A stretch of DNA of 64,000 bases from Siphonobacter sp. SORGH_AS_0500 (lineage in GTDB: Bacteria > Bacteroidota > Bacteroidia > Cytophagales > Spirosomataceae), in contig NZ_NHPP01000004.1 of assembly GCF_002838835.1 (NCBI RefSeq), positions 281,376 to 345,375 of the forward strand, in the 5' to 3' direction. Within the stretch, counting starts at the first letter, position 1; each line of letters starts with the position of its first letter. This document shows, in pieces, positions 27,686 to 38,261 of this stretch. Position numbers and translations under genes: made by a program. Below the pieces are notes generated by a model. That model was not told where the DNA came from. It ran no database searches and saw only the letters and a program-made list of their open reading frames with translations.

Positions 27686-29142
27686 TTCGTCTTCCAGCTT
27701 ACTGCCGGCGGTTTCCTTGATGAAAATCATCCCTACAATGAAAGAAATGGACGTTAATAAAATAGGGTAATAAAGACCGGCAAATTTTGAGCCTGTTAAA
27801 CTCCCCAACCACGTAGCTACGAATGGTGAGCAACCACCAAATATTCCATTAGCAACATTGTAAGGGATGGAAAGTGACGTATATCGAATTTTTGTAGGAA
27901 ATAATTCCACTAAAAAAGCAGCAATGGGCCCATAGGCCATCGTTGCAAATAAGACCTGAATAAAGACTAATAACCCAACGATAAAAAGAGTAGTGCTAGG
28001 AAGTATGATTTCAGTTTTTATTTCTGTTTTCCCGTTAGGAAGCTTAACATACGTTTGCGTTAATTTTTTGCCATCCGTGTAAGTAGAAACCTGAGCTTCG
28101 GGAGTGATTTTAGTTTCCAGGATAGTGCCGCTATTGACTGCGTGATCTAATCCTTTGTAGAGTGGATATAAAAACAAACTAGCTCCCAATAAACCCGCCA
28201 TCATTACCTTTTTACGGCCAATTCGATCGGATAAGGTTCCGAAAATAACGAAGAATGGCGTGGCACAGGTAACGGCAACAGCCATTACTGTTTGGGCCGA
28301 ACTATATTCAACATTCAGAATTTTAGTGATGAAAATCTGGGCGTAAAACTGGCTGGTGTGCCAGATGGCTCCCTGACCAATAATGGCTCCAAACATTGCA
28401 ATTAACATAAGCCGAACATTGGCTTTACTCTTAAAAGCATCCCGTAAAGGAGTTTTGGTAATGTTACCTTCTTTCTTAAGCTTGGCGAACGCGGGGGATT
28501 CATCCATATTTCTGCGAATGAAATAGGAGAGGACAACCAGAAAACCAGACAAAGCAAAGGGTAATCGCCAGCCCCATTCGTTGAATACTGATTTTCCTAA
28601 CGTAAACTGACAGCCGAGAATAACGATAATGGAGATGAAAAAGCCAATGGAAGCCGTCGTTTGGATATAACTGGTAAACTTACCTCTCTGATTATCAGGA
28701 GAATGTTCGGCTACATATGTAGCCGCACCGCCATATTCGCCCCCAAGAGCCAACCCCTGCAAAACCCGCAGTACTAACAGAATAATTGGGGCCAAAATGC
28801 CAATAGAAGCGTACTGTGGGATAAATGCAATGGCGAACGTACTGCCGCCCATCAGCATCAGTGTAACCAGAAAAGTATATTTTCGCCCGATCATATCACC
28901 TAACCTGCCAAAGACAATGGCCCCGAAAGGACGAGCCACAAATCCGGCTCCGTGGGTGGCCAGGGTACTTAAGAACGCGGCGGCAGGGTTTTCTGGCGGG
29001 AAAAACTTGGTAGAAATAATGGCTGCCAGGCTGCCAAAAATGTAGAAATCATACCATTCAATTACGGTTCCGGCGGAAGAAGCGAATATTACTTCCCAAA
29101 GACGTTTTTTTGAAGTAATCAGGGAGACGTTTTACTTTGCAT
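27683..29142 (-). CDS. MFS transporter, metabolite:H+ symporter (MHS) type, single-base frameshift at 29122-29124
   Basis: The open frame from 28939 lacks helix 1. Restoring one base in the GGG at 29122-29124 (CCC on the coding strand) joins it to ATG 29142: MQSKTSPLITSKKRLWEV, then GTVIEWYDFYIFGSLAAI, the diagnostic MHS first helix. The full protein is 486 residues. ARPFGAIVFGRLGDMIGRKY is the classic loop 2-3 motif, and a periplasmic insertion of about 60 residues precedes helix 9. ProP/ShiA-like members import organic acids, betaines or similar solutes; the substrate is not deducible. Confidence 0.88.
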
Positions 29143-29253
29143 GTGTAGAGGTTTGACTGCTTGCCCGATGGAGCATTTGGTCGAAAAATAAGGTTATTTT
29201 GTTAATTTATTCTAGTATTGGAAGAAACTTTTCCGTACGCTTACCCGTCAAAT

Positions 29254-30459
29254 ATGTCCCTGATTTCAATCCTGACCCAGCCCGAAGTCCGTTCGTTTAT
29301 TGCTCAACATCAGGATGAAGACTGGCAACGGTTGCTGCTCTCCGCACACCGTTTTCCGGGGTTACCCATTAAAGAGATTGCTCTGCAAATTCAGTGTAGA
29401 CAGAAAGCAAAAGGAAAACTGCCTTCCTGGCTGGCGGCTTCTGACGTACTTTTTCCCGGAATCATTCCGCTGGAACAGTGCTCTTCCGAGCGGACCGCAC
29501 GCTGGAAATCTTCCCTGATGCGTGGCGATACTTATGCCGACCTGACGGGCGGAATGGGCGTAGATTTCTGGGCGGCTTCCGCTAATTTTCGAAAGGCGAC
29601 GTATTGCGAGCAACAAGCTGATTTATTTGAATTGACGAAATGGAATCTTCCTCAGGTTGGGCTTACCGCAGAAGTAAACTGGGTACCGGGCAATGGCGTG
29701 GAATGGTTAAAGGAAAGTACTGAAAAACTGGACTGGCTTTACTTGGACCCCGCTCGCCGGAATCAAAGCAATCAGAAAATGGTTTACTTGTCAGACTGTG
29801 AACCTAATGTATTGGAAATCAGAGATTTATTACTTGAAAAGGCCAATAATGTATTGATAAAACTTTCGCCCATGCTGGATATTGACCTGGCGGTGAAACA
29901 GTTACAATGCGTGCAGAAAGTATATGTGATTGCAGTGGAAGATGAGGTGAAGGAATTACTTTTTCAGGTTAGTAATCAACGGACCGAAACGGAAATAGTC
30001 GCAGTAAATCTTTTAAAGAACAATCAGGAACAGAAGTTTACTTTTACCAGAGCGGAAGAGCAGTCGGCAAGCCCCCCATTTTCGCAACCCTTAACCTATT
30101 TATATGAGCCTAATGCAGCCCTTTTAAAAGCCGGAGCTTTCAAAAGTATTGCCGGAGATTCCTTATACAAACTGGCGGTAAGTAGTCATTTATATACATC
30201 GGATAGTTACAAGCCTGAATTTCCCGGACGGATTTTTAAAATCAATGCGGTAACTAAGGCTGATAAAAAGGAAATTCATCGATTAATACCTTCAGGAAAA
30301 GCTCATATTACGGTGCGTAACTTTCCAATGGGAGTGGCAGATTTAAGGAAAAAACTGAGTTTAAACGATGGAGGAGAGGTGTATGTATTTGCTACTTCGG
30401 ATGAAAATCAGAAGAAATTAATCCTGGTTACCGAAAAAGTAAATCCAGAAAAGTTATAG
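29254..30459 (+). CDS. Class I SAM-dependent methyltransferase with THUMP-like C-terminal domain
   Basis: ATG 29254 (MSLISILTQPEVRSFIAQHQ) gives 401 residues; the frame is open from a TTG 12 codons earlier. An N-terminal helical region is followed by a Rossmann methyltransferase core with the SAM loop YADLTGGMGVDFWAAS and the acidic-PAR motif LDWLYLDPARRNQ. The C-terminal 90 residues match the THUMP-like domain that ends this family (PGRIFKINAVTKADKKEIHR, KAHITVRNFPMG). Probably an RNA methyltransferase; the target base is unknown. Confidence 0.82.
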   Translation: MSLISILTQPEVRSFIAQHQDEDWQRLLLSAHRFPGLPIKEIALQIQCRQKAKGKLPSWLAASDVLFPGIIPLEQCSSERTARWKSSLMRGDTYADLTGGMGVDFWAASANFRKATYCEQQADLFELTKWNLPQVGLTAEVNWVPGNGVEWLKESTEKLDWLYLDPARRNQSNQKMVYLSDCEPNVLEIRDLLLEKANNVLIKLSPMLDIDLAVKQLQCVQKVYVIAVEDEVKELLFQVSNQRTETEIVAVNLLKNNQEQKFTFTRAEEQSASPPFSQPLTYLYEPNAALLKAGAFKSIAGDSLYKLAVSSHLYTSDSYKPEFPGRIFKINAVTKADKKEIHRLIPSGKAHITVRNFPMGVADLRKKLSLNDGGEVYVFATSDENQKKLILVTEKVNPEKL

Positions 30460-30567
30460 TGAGTTTTTGTACTTATAAATTTAATTTTTCGTTATTAATT
30501 AGCCCTTAAATTACTTATTCCGTTAGAGGTATCAACACATCAAATTTACCTTCAAATTAATCCTTTT

Positions 30568-31245
30568 ATGAAAACGAAATTTTTGACTCTTGTCTTTTTG
30601 TTAATGAGTAGTGCAGGAGTATTCGCTCAGGCAGATATTAAACCCGTTCAACAGGACGTAGCTAAAGTGAAACGAGTGGGTTATTTAATGACTACCAGCG
30701 TTGATAGCCGAATTGTAGAACAGGCCTGGAAAAAAAAGCTGGCTCAATACGGACGGGTATTATCGGAACGGGGTGGCGTTTACAAAGTGGAATATGCAAA
30801 GGTGCCTTTTTCCGATAAAAACGTACTGATCGTGAGTCAGATCGATTCCAGATCGAAAGGCACAACGCTTTTTCTTTCGGTAGATATGGGGAGTTACGAG
30901 TATGCTTCCAGCACTAACAATTACGGTCGTGAAGTAGAGGCCATTCTTCAGGATTTTCACAAAGAAGTGGATTACGAATCACAGGTAAGTGATGCAGATA
31001 AGACGCTGAAAGAAGCGACGGATAAACAGAAAGATGTCGTTCGTAAGTCAGAACGAAATCTGCGGAATTTAAAGGATAATCGAGCCGAAAAAATCAAGTT
31101 GTTCAAACGTCTGGAAGAGAACGAGAAGGAATTAGCTCAATTACAGGCAGACAGTGTCAGGCTGAGAAGTGAAGTAGAACAGGCTTCGAATTTGCTGGAA
31201 GATCAGAAGAAAAATAATGAATCGGTAAAAAGCCGCAAACCCTAA
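30568..31245 (+). CDS. Exported coiled-coil protein of unknown function
   Basis: A 225-residue protein with a signal peptide (MKTKFLTLVFLLMSSAGVFA), a small mixed alpha/beta domain (about 25-140) and a C-terminal coiled coil (about 145-220; LFKRLEENEKELAQLQADSV) rich in Lys, Glu and Asp. I do not recognise the family. A strong palindromic terminator lies downstream. Confidence 0.7.
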   Translation: MKTKFLTLVFLLMSSAGVFAQADIKPVQQDVAKVKRVGYLMTTSVDSRIVEQAWKKKLAQYGRVLSERGGVYKVEYAKVPFSDKNVLIVSQIDSRSKGTTLFLSVDMGSYEYASSTNNYGREVEAILQDFHKEVDYESQVSDADKTLKEATDKQKDVVRKSERNLRNLKDNRAEKIKLFKRLEENEKELAQLQADSVRLRSEVEQASNLLEDQKKNNESVKSRKP

Positions 31246-31472
31246 TGACTACCTAAGATTTATTCAAGCAAGTTCGTCCGCGACAGTATCGCGGATGCCT
31301 GAGAAAAGCGTCTGTGACACTCCATATTACAATCGCTTTTTCACTAAGCTTGCCTGTAAACGTCCAATCCTCTGTCATCTCGAACGCAGGGAGAGACCTT
31401 CTGTAGAATGCGGAGGTATCGGGGTTAATTAAGACTTCCTAGATCAGTCAGTTCGCCTATAAACGGCAAGTA
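31246..31472. repeat. Spacer with dispersed repeat family B, copy at 31372-31430
   Basis: CTGTCATCTCGAACGCAGGG then AGAGACCTTCTGTAGAATGC matches the units at 13776 and 14340, 17 kb away. The part before it (CGCGACAGTATCGCG near 31277) holds a short palindrome. Confidence 0.65.
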
Positions 31473-31529
31473 TTTTCAATAACAGAGAGGGCCCGGTTAT
31501 TAGAACCGGGCCCTCTCTGTTATTGAAAA
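31473..31529. terminator. Bidirectional terminator: 26-bp perfect palindrome arms
   Basis: Arms 31473-31498 and 31504-31529 are perfect inverted repeats (TTTTCAATAACAGAGAGGGC ... and its complement) around a five-base loop, between convergent genes. It has a GC-rich core with A/T flanks on both sides. Confidence 0.9.
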
Positions 31530-31538
31530 ATTCAAATG

Positions 31539-32465
31539 TTATTTAATTACGGCATCAATCCGATGAACGACTCCATTGGTAGTAGAAACATTAGATCCTG
31601 TAGTAAGGATCTTAGCTTTAGTAGCCGTTGAATCTGCTCCGGCATACAGCGTAATAATACCCGAAGCGTCCCGGCTTACGTTAATTGGGTGATTTCTCCA
31701 CAAAGTGTTTACCGTATTACTCTTAAAGTTACTGGTAAAAACGCGGTTACTTATGACATGACCAGCAATGATATTTCTTGGGTAATCGCTGCTCAACGTA
31801 TCTTTAAAATTGCGGAATGCCTCGTTGGTGGGAGCCAGTAATGTATAAGTCCCTTTGGCAATGGAGTCTGTCAGGGTTCTTAACGCGGGCCTTTTCAGTA
31901 AGCTATAGAGCGTAGAAAATTCGGGCGTATATCGGATATACTGAACGATATTATGCTGAGAGGTAGAGATAAGATGATCTACTTTATGCAAAATACCATT
32001 GGAAGCCTCAAGATCACCACTGACGATTTTAGAACCTCCGTTGACGTAAAGAACGGCATCTACGCTCGAAAAATAAACGGGTCGGTTAATAGCCGTAACA
32101 TGGGAAGAAGAATCCAGGTTTTCAATTTTATATTCTGACACCACAATATGAGGTAAAAGAATAGCTCTGAGTGAGTCCGAAGAAAGGGCGTTAATATCAA
32201 TGCTACTGCTGGAAAAAGCCGCATTAGTAGGGGCAAGTACGGTGTATTTTCCGTGTTCCAGTGTAGTAACCAACTGGGCTTTAGTAAGGGCCGAAACGAA
32301 GGTTGATAATTCAGGATCAGCTTTGGCAATCACCATGATGTTGTCGCCGGCTTCTTCATCAATTAACTCGTCCGTGCTTTTTTTGCAACTTACGAGAGCT
32401 AATCCTGCTAGTAGGGTAATAGATAATAATCGAAGGGTTGGTACAATACTCAGATTCATTTTCAT
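31539..32465 (-). CDS. Fasciclin-domain lipoprotein
   Basis: A 308-residue protein with a lipoprotein signal peptide whose lipobox Cys lies in LAGLALVSCKKS. Two tandem fasciclin (FAS1) domains follow (about 40-165 and 170-308). Each has the typical YTVLAPTNAAFS / YTLLAPTNEAFR motif and a terminal NGILHKVDHLI / NGVVHRIDAVI. FAS1 proteins mediate adhesion or surface interactions. Alone, between its terminator and the murF-alr gene. Confidence 0.9.
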   Translation of the reverse strand: MKMNLSIVPTLRLLSITLLAGLALVSCKKSTDELIDEEAGDNIMVIAKADPELSTFVSALTKAQLVTTLEHGKYTVLAPTNAAFSSSSIDINALSSDSLRAILLPHIVVSEYKIENLDSSSHVTAINRPVYFSSVDAVLYVNGGSKIVSGDLEASNGILHKVDHLISTSQHNIVQYIRYTPEFSTLYSLLKRPALRTLTDSIAKGTYTLLAPTNEAFRNFKDTLSSDYPRNIIAGHVISNRVFTSNFKSNTVNTLWRNHPINVSRDASGIITLYAGADSTATKAKILTTGSNVSTTNGVVHRIDAVIK

Positions 32466-32569
32466 AGGTTGTACTGTCTGTTTAATCAGTCCTAAAGGTA
32501 ACGCTTAGAATGGGTTGTAGGTTATGATTTTCCGAATAAGTAGTCGTTAGCAGGAGCTGTGCAAGCCGT

Positions 32570-34920
32570 TTAATTACCTTCCCGATAAAACACGCGGCTT
32601 ACTCGTTCGCCCACGCTGGTCAGGATTTCATAGGGAATGGTCCCGATCCAGGAAGCCAAATCGCGGATGGTAGGGAAGTCGCCGAAGATAATCACTTCAT
32701 CGCCTTCCGAACACTGAATATCCGTCACATCCACCATACACATATCCATACAAATGTTGCCGACTATGGGGCACAGTTGTCCCTGAATCAGTACTTTACC
32801 CGTTCCCCGGCTAAATTTACGGTCATACCCATCCGCATACCCAATGGCAATCGTCGCAATTCGGGAATCACGCGATAAAACGCCTTTACGACCATACCCG
32901 ACCGTTTCGGTTTGGGGGACATTTTTGATCTGAGAAATGATGGTTTTCAGGGTTCCGACGGTTTTCAGATTAAGCTGATCGTCTTCTTTCACGGCGGTTC
33001 CGTAGAGCCCTTTCCCTAACCGAACCATATCAAAGCGAGCTTCAGGAAAACGGGCCAGACCGGGTGAATTAGCCAGGTGCCGGATGGGTTGATAGGCAAT
33101 GAAAGAGGAAATCCGATCCGCCATGTACGTATACCGTGCGATTTGCGTTCGGGTGAAATCGTCAAACTGGGCTTCGTCGGCAGCCGCTAAGTGGCTGAAA
33201 ATACTGGCTACTTTGATCTCTGGATGTTGCTGTAATTCAGAACCTAACCAATCCAGATGAGCTTCTTCAAATCCCAGTCGATGCATGCCCGTTTCGACTT
33301 TCAGGTGAATAGAAACAGGTTCCGTGCGGTTTTTTCGGGTACTTAAATATTCTATAAACTCATTCCAGATGCGGGGACTGAAAATCTCTGGTTCGAGGTT
33401 GTAGTCTAGAACCTGCTGAAAGTTATCGGGCGAAGTATTTAGCACCAGGATGGGTAACTGAATACCAGCCTGCCGTAGGCGAACCCCCTCGTCGGGATAG
33501 GCAACAGCCAGGTAATTGACCCGGTGAAATTGCAGCAAATTAGCTACTTCTTCAATGCCACTTCCGTAGGCAAAAGCCTTCACCATCACCATTAGCTTGG
33601 TTTGGCGACCAATCTTTTCCCGGAAATAATTCAAATTATGGGATAAGGAATCCAGGTTTACCTCCAGAACGGTACCGTGCGTTTTCAGGGAAAGTTTACG
33701 GATGATATCCTCAAAATGATAGGTTCTGGCTCCTTTGACCAGCACCACACTTTCGGTAAAATCAGTGGTGCGGAATCTGCTCAGAAAGTCTTCTGTGCTT
33801 TCAAAAAACTTGGCGGGTAAAGCAAAAACCATCTGGTTGCGTTGCAAAGCGGGTCCGATGGCAATGAGCTGATTAACGCCTTTATCTTTCAGTAATCGGG
33901 CAATCTGTTCGTACAATTCCGCTTCGGGCATGCCAGATTGCAATACATCCGACAGAATGACAACCTTATGCGGACGTTCGTGCTGGTTTGACAGGAAGTC
34001 CAGAGCCATTTTTAGTCCCGCCCAATCATTGTTGTAGCTGTCGTCAATCAGGTAACAGTCGTTAATACCCTCCTTGAGTTCCAGACGCATGGAAACCGGG
34101 CGAAGGGCGTAAATTCGACGCTGAATTTCTTCATCTGAAACGCCGAATAACCGTAGAATGGCAATGCAGTGATTCAGGTTCTCCCACCACGCCGAACTAA
34201 TGTTACTTTGGGTAGTAAAGGAATGCCAGGAATCCTTGGTTGACCAGCCAATGATTTGACAATCAGCGGGAAGAAAGTCGGCTAATTCGGCAGTGATTTC
34301 CTCGAAATCCCGGCAATAGACAAACGTTTTTACGTGACGGAACAACTCCAGCTTTTCCCGGATCTTCTGTTTACGATCCGTAAAAGCTTCATCGTGAGCC
34401 GTACCAATGTTGGTAAAAATCCCGATCGTGGGTTGAATAACGGCCTCCAGTCGGGCCATTTCGCCGGGCTGGGAAATGCCTGCTTCAAAGATGCCCAGTG
34501 TATCATGTGAATCAAGCGGCCAAACCGAGAGGGGAACTCCTAACTGGGAATTATAACTCTTGGGACTACGACAAATGGTAAACTCGGGGCTCAGAAGCTG
34601 AGCCAGCCATTCCTTAACAATGGTTTTCCCGTTAGAACCCGTAATGCCAATAACCGGAATATCGAATTGTTTTCGGTGCTCGGCTACTAATTCCTGTAAG
34701 GCATGGATCGAATTAGCTACCCGATGAAAGATAGCTTGAGGAAATGAATCAGTCTGAAAATCAGGCGATTCAACTACAAACTCCCGAACGCCTTTGGTGT
34801 ATAATTCGGCGATGAACTTATGCCCATCGTGATGCGGCCCGCGTATCGCAAAAAAACAGATTCAGAAGGACTGGTTAACTGACGGCTGTCAGTAAGTATA
34901 TAACGAGCGGAAGTATTCAT
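32570..34920 (-). CDS. Bifunctional MurF ligase / alanine racemase, single-base frameshift at 34850-34856
   Basis: The frame from 34459 starts inside MurF. Restoring one base in the A7 run at 34850-34856 (T7 to T8 on the coding strand) joins it to ATG 34920 and gives 783 residues: SVFFAIRGPHHDGHKFIAEL follows the N-terminus. MurF (about 1-430) adds D-Ala-D-Ala to the UDP-MurNAc-tripeptide, with the ATP loop GITGSNGKTIVKEW and FTNIGTAHDEAF. Alanine racemase (about 435-783) supplies D-Ala, with the PLP-lysine region MVMVKAFAYGSG, YTVGYGRKGVL-type tyrosine loop (ETVGYGRKGVL) and GNICMDMCMVDVTD. This fusion is characteristic of Bacteroidota. Confidence 0.92.
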
Positions 34921-35079
34921 GGCAATCAAAAGACGTACGAAGAAAGGGCAAAGGTAATAGAGTTTTCAGTTTTCGGTTGACAGTTTTCAGGTTTGCTACC
35001 AAGTCTCAACCACAGAGTAACTCCGAGTTTTCCTTTTTTGAAACGCTGTGGTTAATCTAAACAGAAAACAGAGAACTAC
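34921..35079. other. Short low-complexity spacer
   Basis: AGTTTTCAGTTTTCGGTTGA and related T-rich repeats at 34960-35000, resembling low-complexity stretches at 9835 and 59520. No gene seen. Confidence 0.4.
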
Positions 35080-36164
35080 TCAAATCCACTTTTTGACCCG
35101 GAACCAGGCTAGCATGGCTATGACCATAACAGCCATTAGTCCTAAGGCGAAAGGGTAGCCGTATTTCCAGTGTAACTCAGGCATGAACTCGAAATTCATT
35201 CCGTAGATACCCGCAATAAACGTTAAAGGCATGAAAATCACGGAAATGATGGTAAGCACTTTCATGATGTTGTTCAACCGGTTACTGATGGTAGAGTTAT
35301 ACAATTCCATGAGGCCCGTCATCTGATCTCGGTAGATTTCAATGGTTTCATTCACCTGATTAATGTGGTCGTATAAATCGCGGAGGTATAACTCGGTATT
35401 GCTGGAAATAAGTGACTTATCCGTTGAAGGGACTTCCCGGGTCAGGGCCAGTACAATTTCCCGCAATGGAGCCACCACTTTCCGCATCACACCTAATTCG
35501 CGTTTAACCGTGTACACTTCCTGAATGTGCTTTTGCTGAGCTTTTTGAAAAAGGGCTTCTTCGAGGTTCGCCAGATTCTCTTCTACGCAGTCCAGCACCC
35601 GAAAATACTGATCGACTATCACATCGGCCAGGGCATACAGCAGGTAGTCGGGCCCGTTTTGACGGGTTTTCCCAGCTCCGGCTTTGATTCGTTGGCGAAT
35701 GGTTTCGAAAATATCGCGGGTTCGTTCTTCCTGAAAGGAAATGACCCAATTCGGACCAAGTACGAAGGAAACATGTTCGGGTTCTACTTCACGAGTGACG
35801 GGATTGTATTCAATCCATTTCATCACCAGAAATAGGGTATTATCTCCATAAAAGTCGAATTTGGGTTTTGCAGGGTATTCAGAATATCCTCCAACATCAG
35901 CGGATGCAGGTCATAAATCCGTCCGACTTGTTCAATGAGATCGGGCTTGTGAATACCATCAATGCTGAGCCAGGTAATAAAATCGGGATTAGGCGAGGGA
36001 CCGACATCAGCCATGCTTTTAACCGATACGATTTGCTGTTCAGCCTTATTGAATACCGTTCGGATGATTTGGACATGATCGTCCAGGGGAGGACCAATGT
36101 ATTCGAGTGTACCGGGGGAAGTACCTAAATTTTTACGTTCAAATTTATGTTTGCGAGAGGACAT
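35080..36164 (-). CDS. corA: CorA-family magnesium/cobalt transporter, single-base frameshift at 35863-35865
   Basis: Frames 35823-36173 and 35080-35826 join into a 361-residue CorA if one base is restored in the GGG run at 35863-35865: DILNTLQNPKFDFYGDNTLF then LVMKWIEYN. ATG 36164 (MSSRKHKFERKNLG) is the likely start. The N-terminal cytoplasmic domain includes YDLHPLMLEDILN, followed by long stalk helices. At the C-terminus are two membrane helices with the selectivity motif YGMNFEFMPEL between them and a basic RVKKWI tail. It imports Mg2+ through a pentameric channel at the inner membrane. Confidence 0.93.
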
Positions 36165-36356
36165 AAGTGCCAATTGAAATGCTCTGGAGCGATAGAAATC
36201 GAAAGTCGGTTAACGCTTGAAGACTTAGAAAAACATGTACCATTTTTATAAAGCAGCAGGCGTTTTTGTAAGTAGAAAAACTTTGTTTACTAACGAACGT
36301 TAGGGGTTGATTTCATGTTTTATCTGGAAAGGCATAACATTTTTCTAAATCCATCT

Positions 36357-36905
36357 ATGAAAGCATCATTGCTAAGTTTACTACTGGTTATCTCCACAGT
36401 GATGATGGGAAGCTGCCAGTCACAATCAAAGGATAAGCCTAAAAATATGGAAGTGAAAACGAAAAACCCTTATTATTCCCGGACGGATACTACGAAACTT
36501 CATGTATCGAATGCGGAGTGGAAGAAAGTTCTGGAACCTGAAGTGTATGTAGTGGCTCGTGAGGCTGCCACGGAATGGGCTTTCCGTGGAAAGTACTGGA
36601 ACTTCACGGGTGTAGGTACTTATTACTGTCGGGCTTGTGGCAACGCTTTATTCAAGTCAGACGCCAAATTTGCCAGTAGCTGTGGCTGGCCCAGTTTCTT
36701 TGAAACAATACGACCTCATAGCGTTTTATACAAAGAAGATCATTCGCACGGCATGCACCGCATTGAAGTGTTATGTGGACGTTGCGATGGGCACCTGGGA
36801 CACTTGTTTGATGATGGTCCGGCTCCCACTCACAAACGTTATTGCATGAACTCGGTAGTGCTTGATTTTGAACCTGACGATGCTTCGCAGCAAGCGGCTA
36901 AATAA
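36357..36905 (+). CDS. msrB: Peptide-methionine (R)-S-oxide reductase, lipoprotein form
   Basis: ATG 36357 begins a lipoprotein signal peptide (MKASLLSLLLVISTVMMGSC); the 14 codons upstream in the open frame are unlikely to be translated. The mature MsrB domain has two zinc CxxC pairs (YYCRACGN, VLCGRCDGHLGH), FASSCGWPSFFE, and the catalytic RYCMNSVVLDF near the C-terminus. It reduces methionine-R-sulfoxide in damaged proteins; the lipobox puts it at a membrane in the periplasm. Confidence 0.93.
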   Translation: MKASLLSLLLVISTVMMGSCQSQSKDKPKNMEVKTKNPYYSRTDTTKLHVSNAEWKKVLEPEVYVVAREAATEWAFRGKYWNFTGVGTYYCRACGNALFKSDAKFASSCGWPSFFETIRPHSVLYKEDHSHGMHRIEVLCGRCDGHLGHLFDDGPAPTHKRYCMNSVVLDFEPDDASQQAAK

Positions 36906-36938
36906 TGGTTGCCAGATTTGGTAAGTTATGAATAACAG

Positions 36939-36969
36939 AAGGCCTGAAAGTAAATCTTTCAGGCCTTTA
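36939..36969. terminator. Terminator between msrB and the yebC-like gene
   Basis: AAGGCCTGAAAG / CTTTCAGGCCTTT hairpin between convergent genes. Confidence 0.85.
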
Positions 36970-36990
36970 TGATTTAGTAACGAAGCGGAA

Positions 36991-37707
36991 TTACTTCATG
37001 TTGTGATACACGTTCTGAACGTCATCGTCTTCTTCAAGTCGCTCAATGAGTTTTTCAACTTCCAAGGCTTCTTCTTCCGAAAGTTCTTTCGAGTCGTTCG
37101 GGATTCTTTCGAATTCTGCTCCCTGAATTTCGTAACCGTTTTCTTCCAGGTATTTCTGTAAGCCGCCGAAAGCAGTGAATTCTCCGTAGATAATAACCTG
37201 ATCGGTCTCCTGATCAAGGAATAACTCTTCGGCACCAAAATCGATTAACTCTAACTCCAGTTCTTCAATATCCAAACCGGGTTTATTGGCAATTTTAAAT
37301 ACCGATTTACGGTCGAAGATAAAATCAAGCATACCGGAAGTACCCATGCTACCACCCAGCTTGTTGAAATAACTGCGTACGTTTGCCACGGTACGGTTGG
37401 TGTTATCAGTGGTGCATTCCACCAGAACTGCCACGCCGTGAGGGCCGTATCCTTCGTATACTACTTCTTTGTAATCTTCCTGATCCTTAGCTGTAGCCCG
37501 CTTGATGGCACGATCTACGTTCTCTTTAGGCATGTTCGCCGCTTTCGCATTCTGAATCATCGCCCGCAAACGCGAGTTAGCGGTTGGATCTGAGCCACCA
37601 CTTTTTACTGCCAGCGTAATATCCTTTCCAATTCGGGTAAAGGTTTTGGCCATTTGGCCCCATCGTTTGAACTTACGGGCTTTTCGAAATTCAAAAGCTC
37701 TTCCCAT
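36991..37707 (-). CDS. YebC/PmpR-family transcription or translation factor
   Basis: A 238-residue cytoplasmic protein beginning MGRAFEFRKARKFKRWGQMA, with KTFTRIGKDITLAVKSGGSD, RAMIQNAKAANMPKENVDRA and YEGYGPHGVAVLVECTTDNTNRT-type motifs (split here: YEGYGPHGVAVLVECTTDN). This is the full-length YebC family, whose members act as DNA-binding regulators or, in more recent work, as ribosome-associated translation factors. TATTTTTG on the minus strand at 37795-37788 fits a -7 promoter box. Confidence 0.93.
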   Translation of the reverse strand: MGRAFEFRKARKFKRWGQMAKTFTRIGKDITLAVKSGGSDPTANSRLRAMIQNAKAANMPKENVDRAIKRATAKDQEDYKEVVYEGYGPHGVAVLVECTTDNTNRTVANVRSYFNKLGGSMGTSGMLDFIFDRKSVFKIANKPGLDIEELELELIDFGAEELFLDQETDQVIIYGEFTAFGGLQKYLEENGYEIQGAEFERIPNDSKELSEEEALEVEKLIERLEEDDDVQNVYHNMK

Positions 37708-37886
37708 ACTAAGTAGTGAATCGTTAGTGATTTTGTCAGATTTGATGAATCCGGGTTTTAGAGGAGTTACCCAAATCTGATTTTCTGCAAAAATACATGA
37801 TGAGAGCTGACTTATGAAATGGGATTTTTATTCACTGGAATAGTCTTTTCTTTTTCATAACCAGAATCAACATAAATCTGTGTATC

Positions 37887-38252
37887 ATGAATCCGGATAA
37901 AGAAAAAGAACAGGATCCTTATCATGTCCCTCAGCATGATCTGGAGTGGCAGGAAGATAATCAGCATAAGCATCATTACGAACACCTGGAAAAACGCGAC
38001 CCCGAGAAGGGTTACAGCACTGATCCGGGCCAGGGAGATCCGGGTGTAAGTTACCCGTTACGCGACGAAGACACCGACCGCATTACGCAGGACCCGGTAG
38101 CCGATGCAGAAAACCTGAAAGAAAGTTACGAAATGGCTCACAACGAGGGAGAATCCCAGGAACAGGAAAAAACGGTTCAGGAGCCAATCGATCAATCCGA
38201 AACCGTTCAGTCTGATAAGAGCGAAACTGACGAAGAGACGAAAGGACTGTAA
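37887..38252 (+). CDS. Small highly acidic, hydrophilic protein of unknown function
   Basis: A 121-residue protein dominated by Glu, Asp, Gln, His and Lys (MNPDKEKEQDPYHVPQHDLE ... EKTVQEPIDQSE), without hydrophobic segments. It is probably intrinsically disordered. The frame is likely real: it starts with ATG in a spaced position and has its own terminator 10 bases after the stop. I do not recognise the family. Confidence 0.65.
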   Translation: MNPDKEKEQDPYHVPQHDLEWQEDNQHKHHYEHLEKRDPEKGYSTDPGQGDPGVSYPLRDEDTDRITQDPVADAENLKESYEMAHNEGESQEQEKTVQEPIDQSETVQSDKSETDEETKGL

Positions 38253-38261
38253 GTCATCAAG

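Noticed and set aside
32570..34459. Truncated MurF starting at 34459 as a genuine shorter protein
   Set aside because: The upstream sequence continues the MurF domain, including the ATP loop GITGSNGKTIVKEW, in the same frame up to the A7 tract, so the start belongs at 34920 with a one-base correction.
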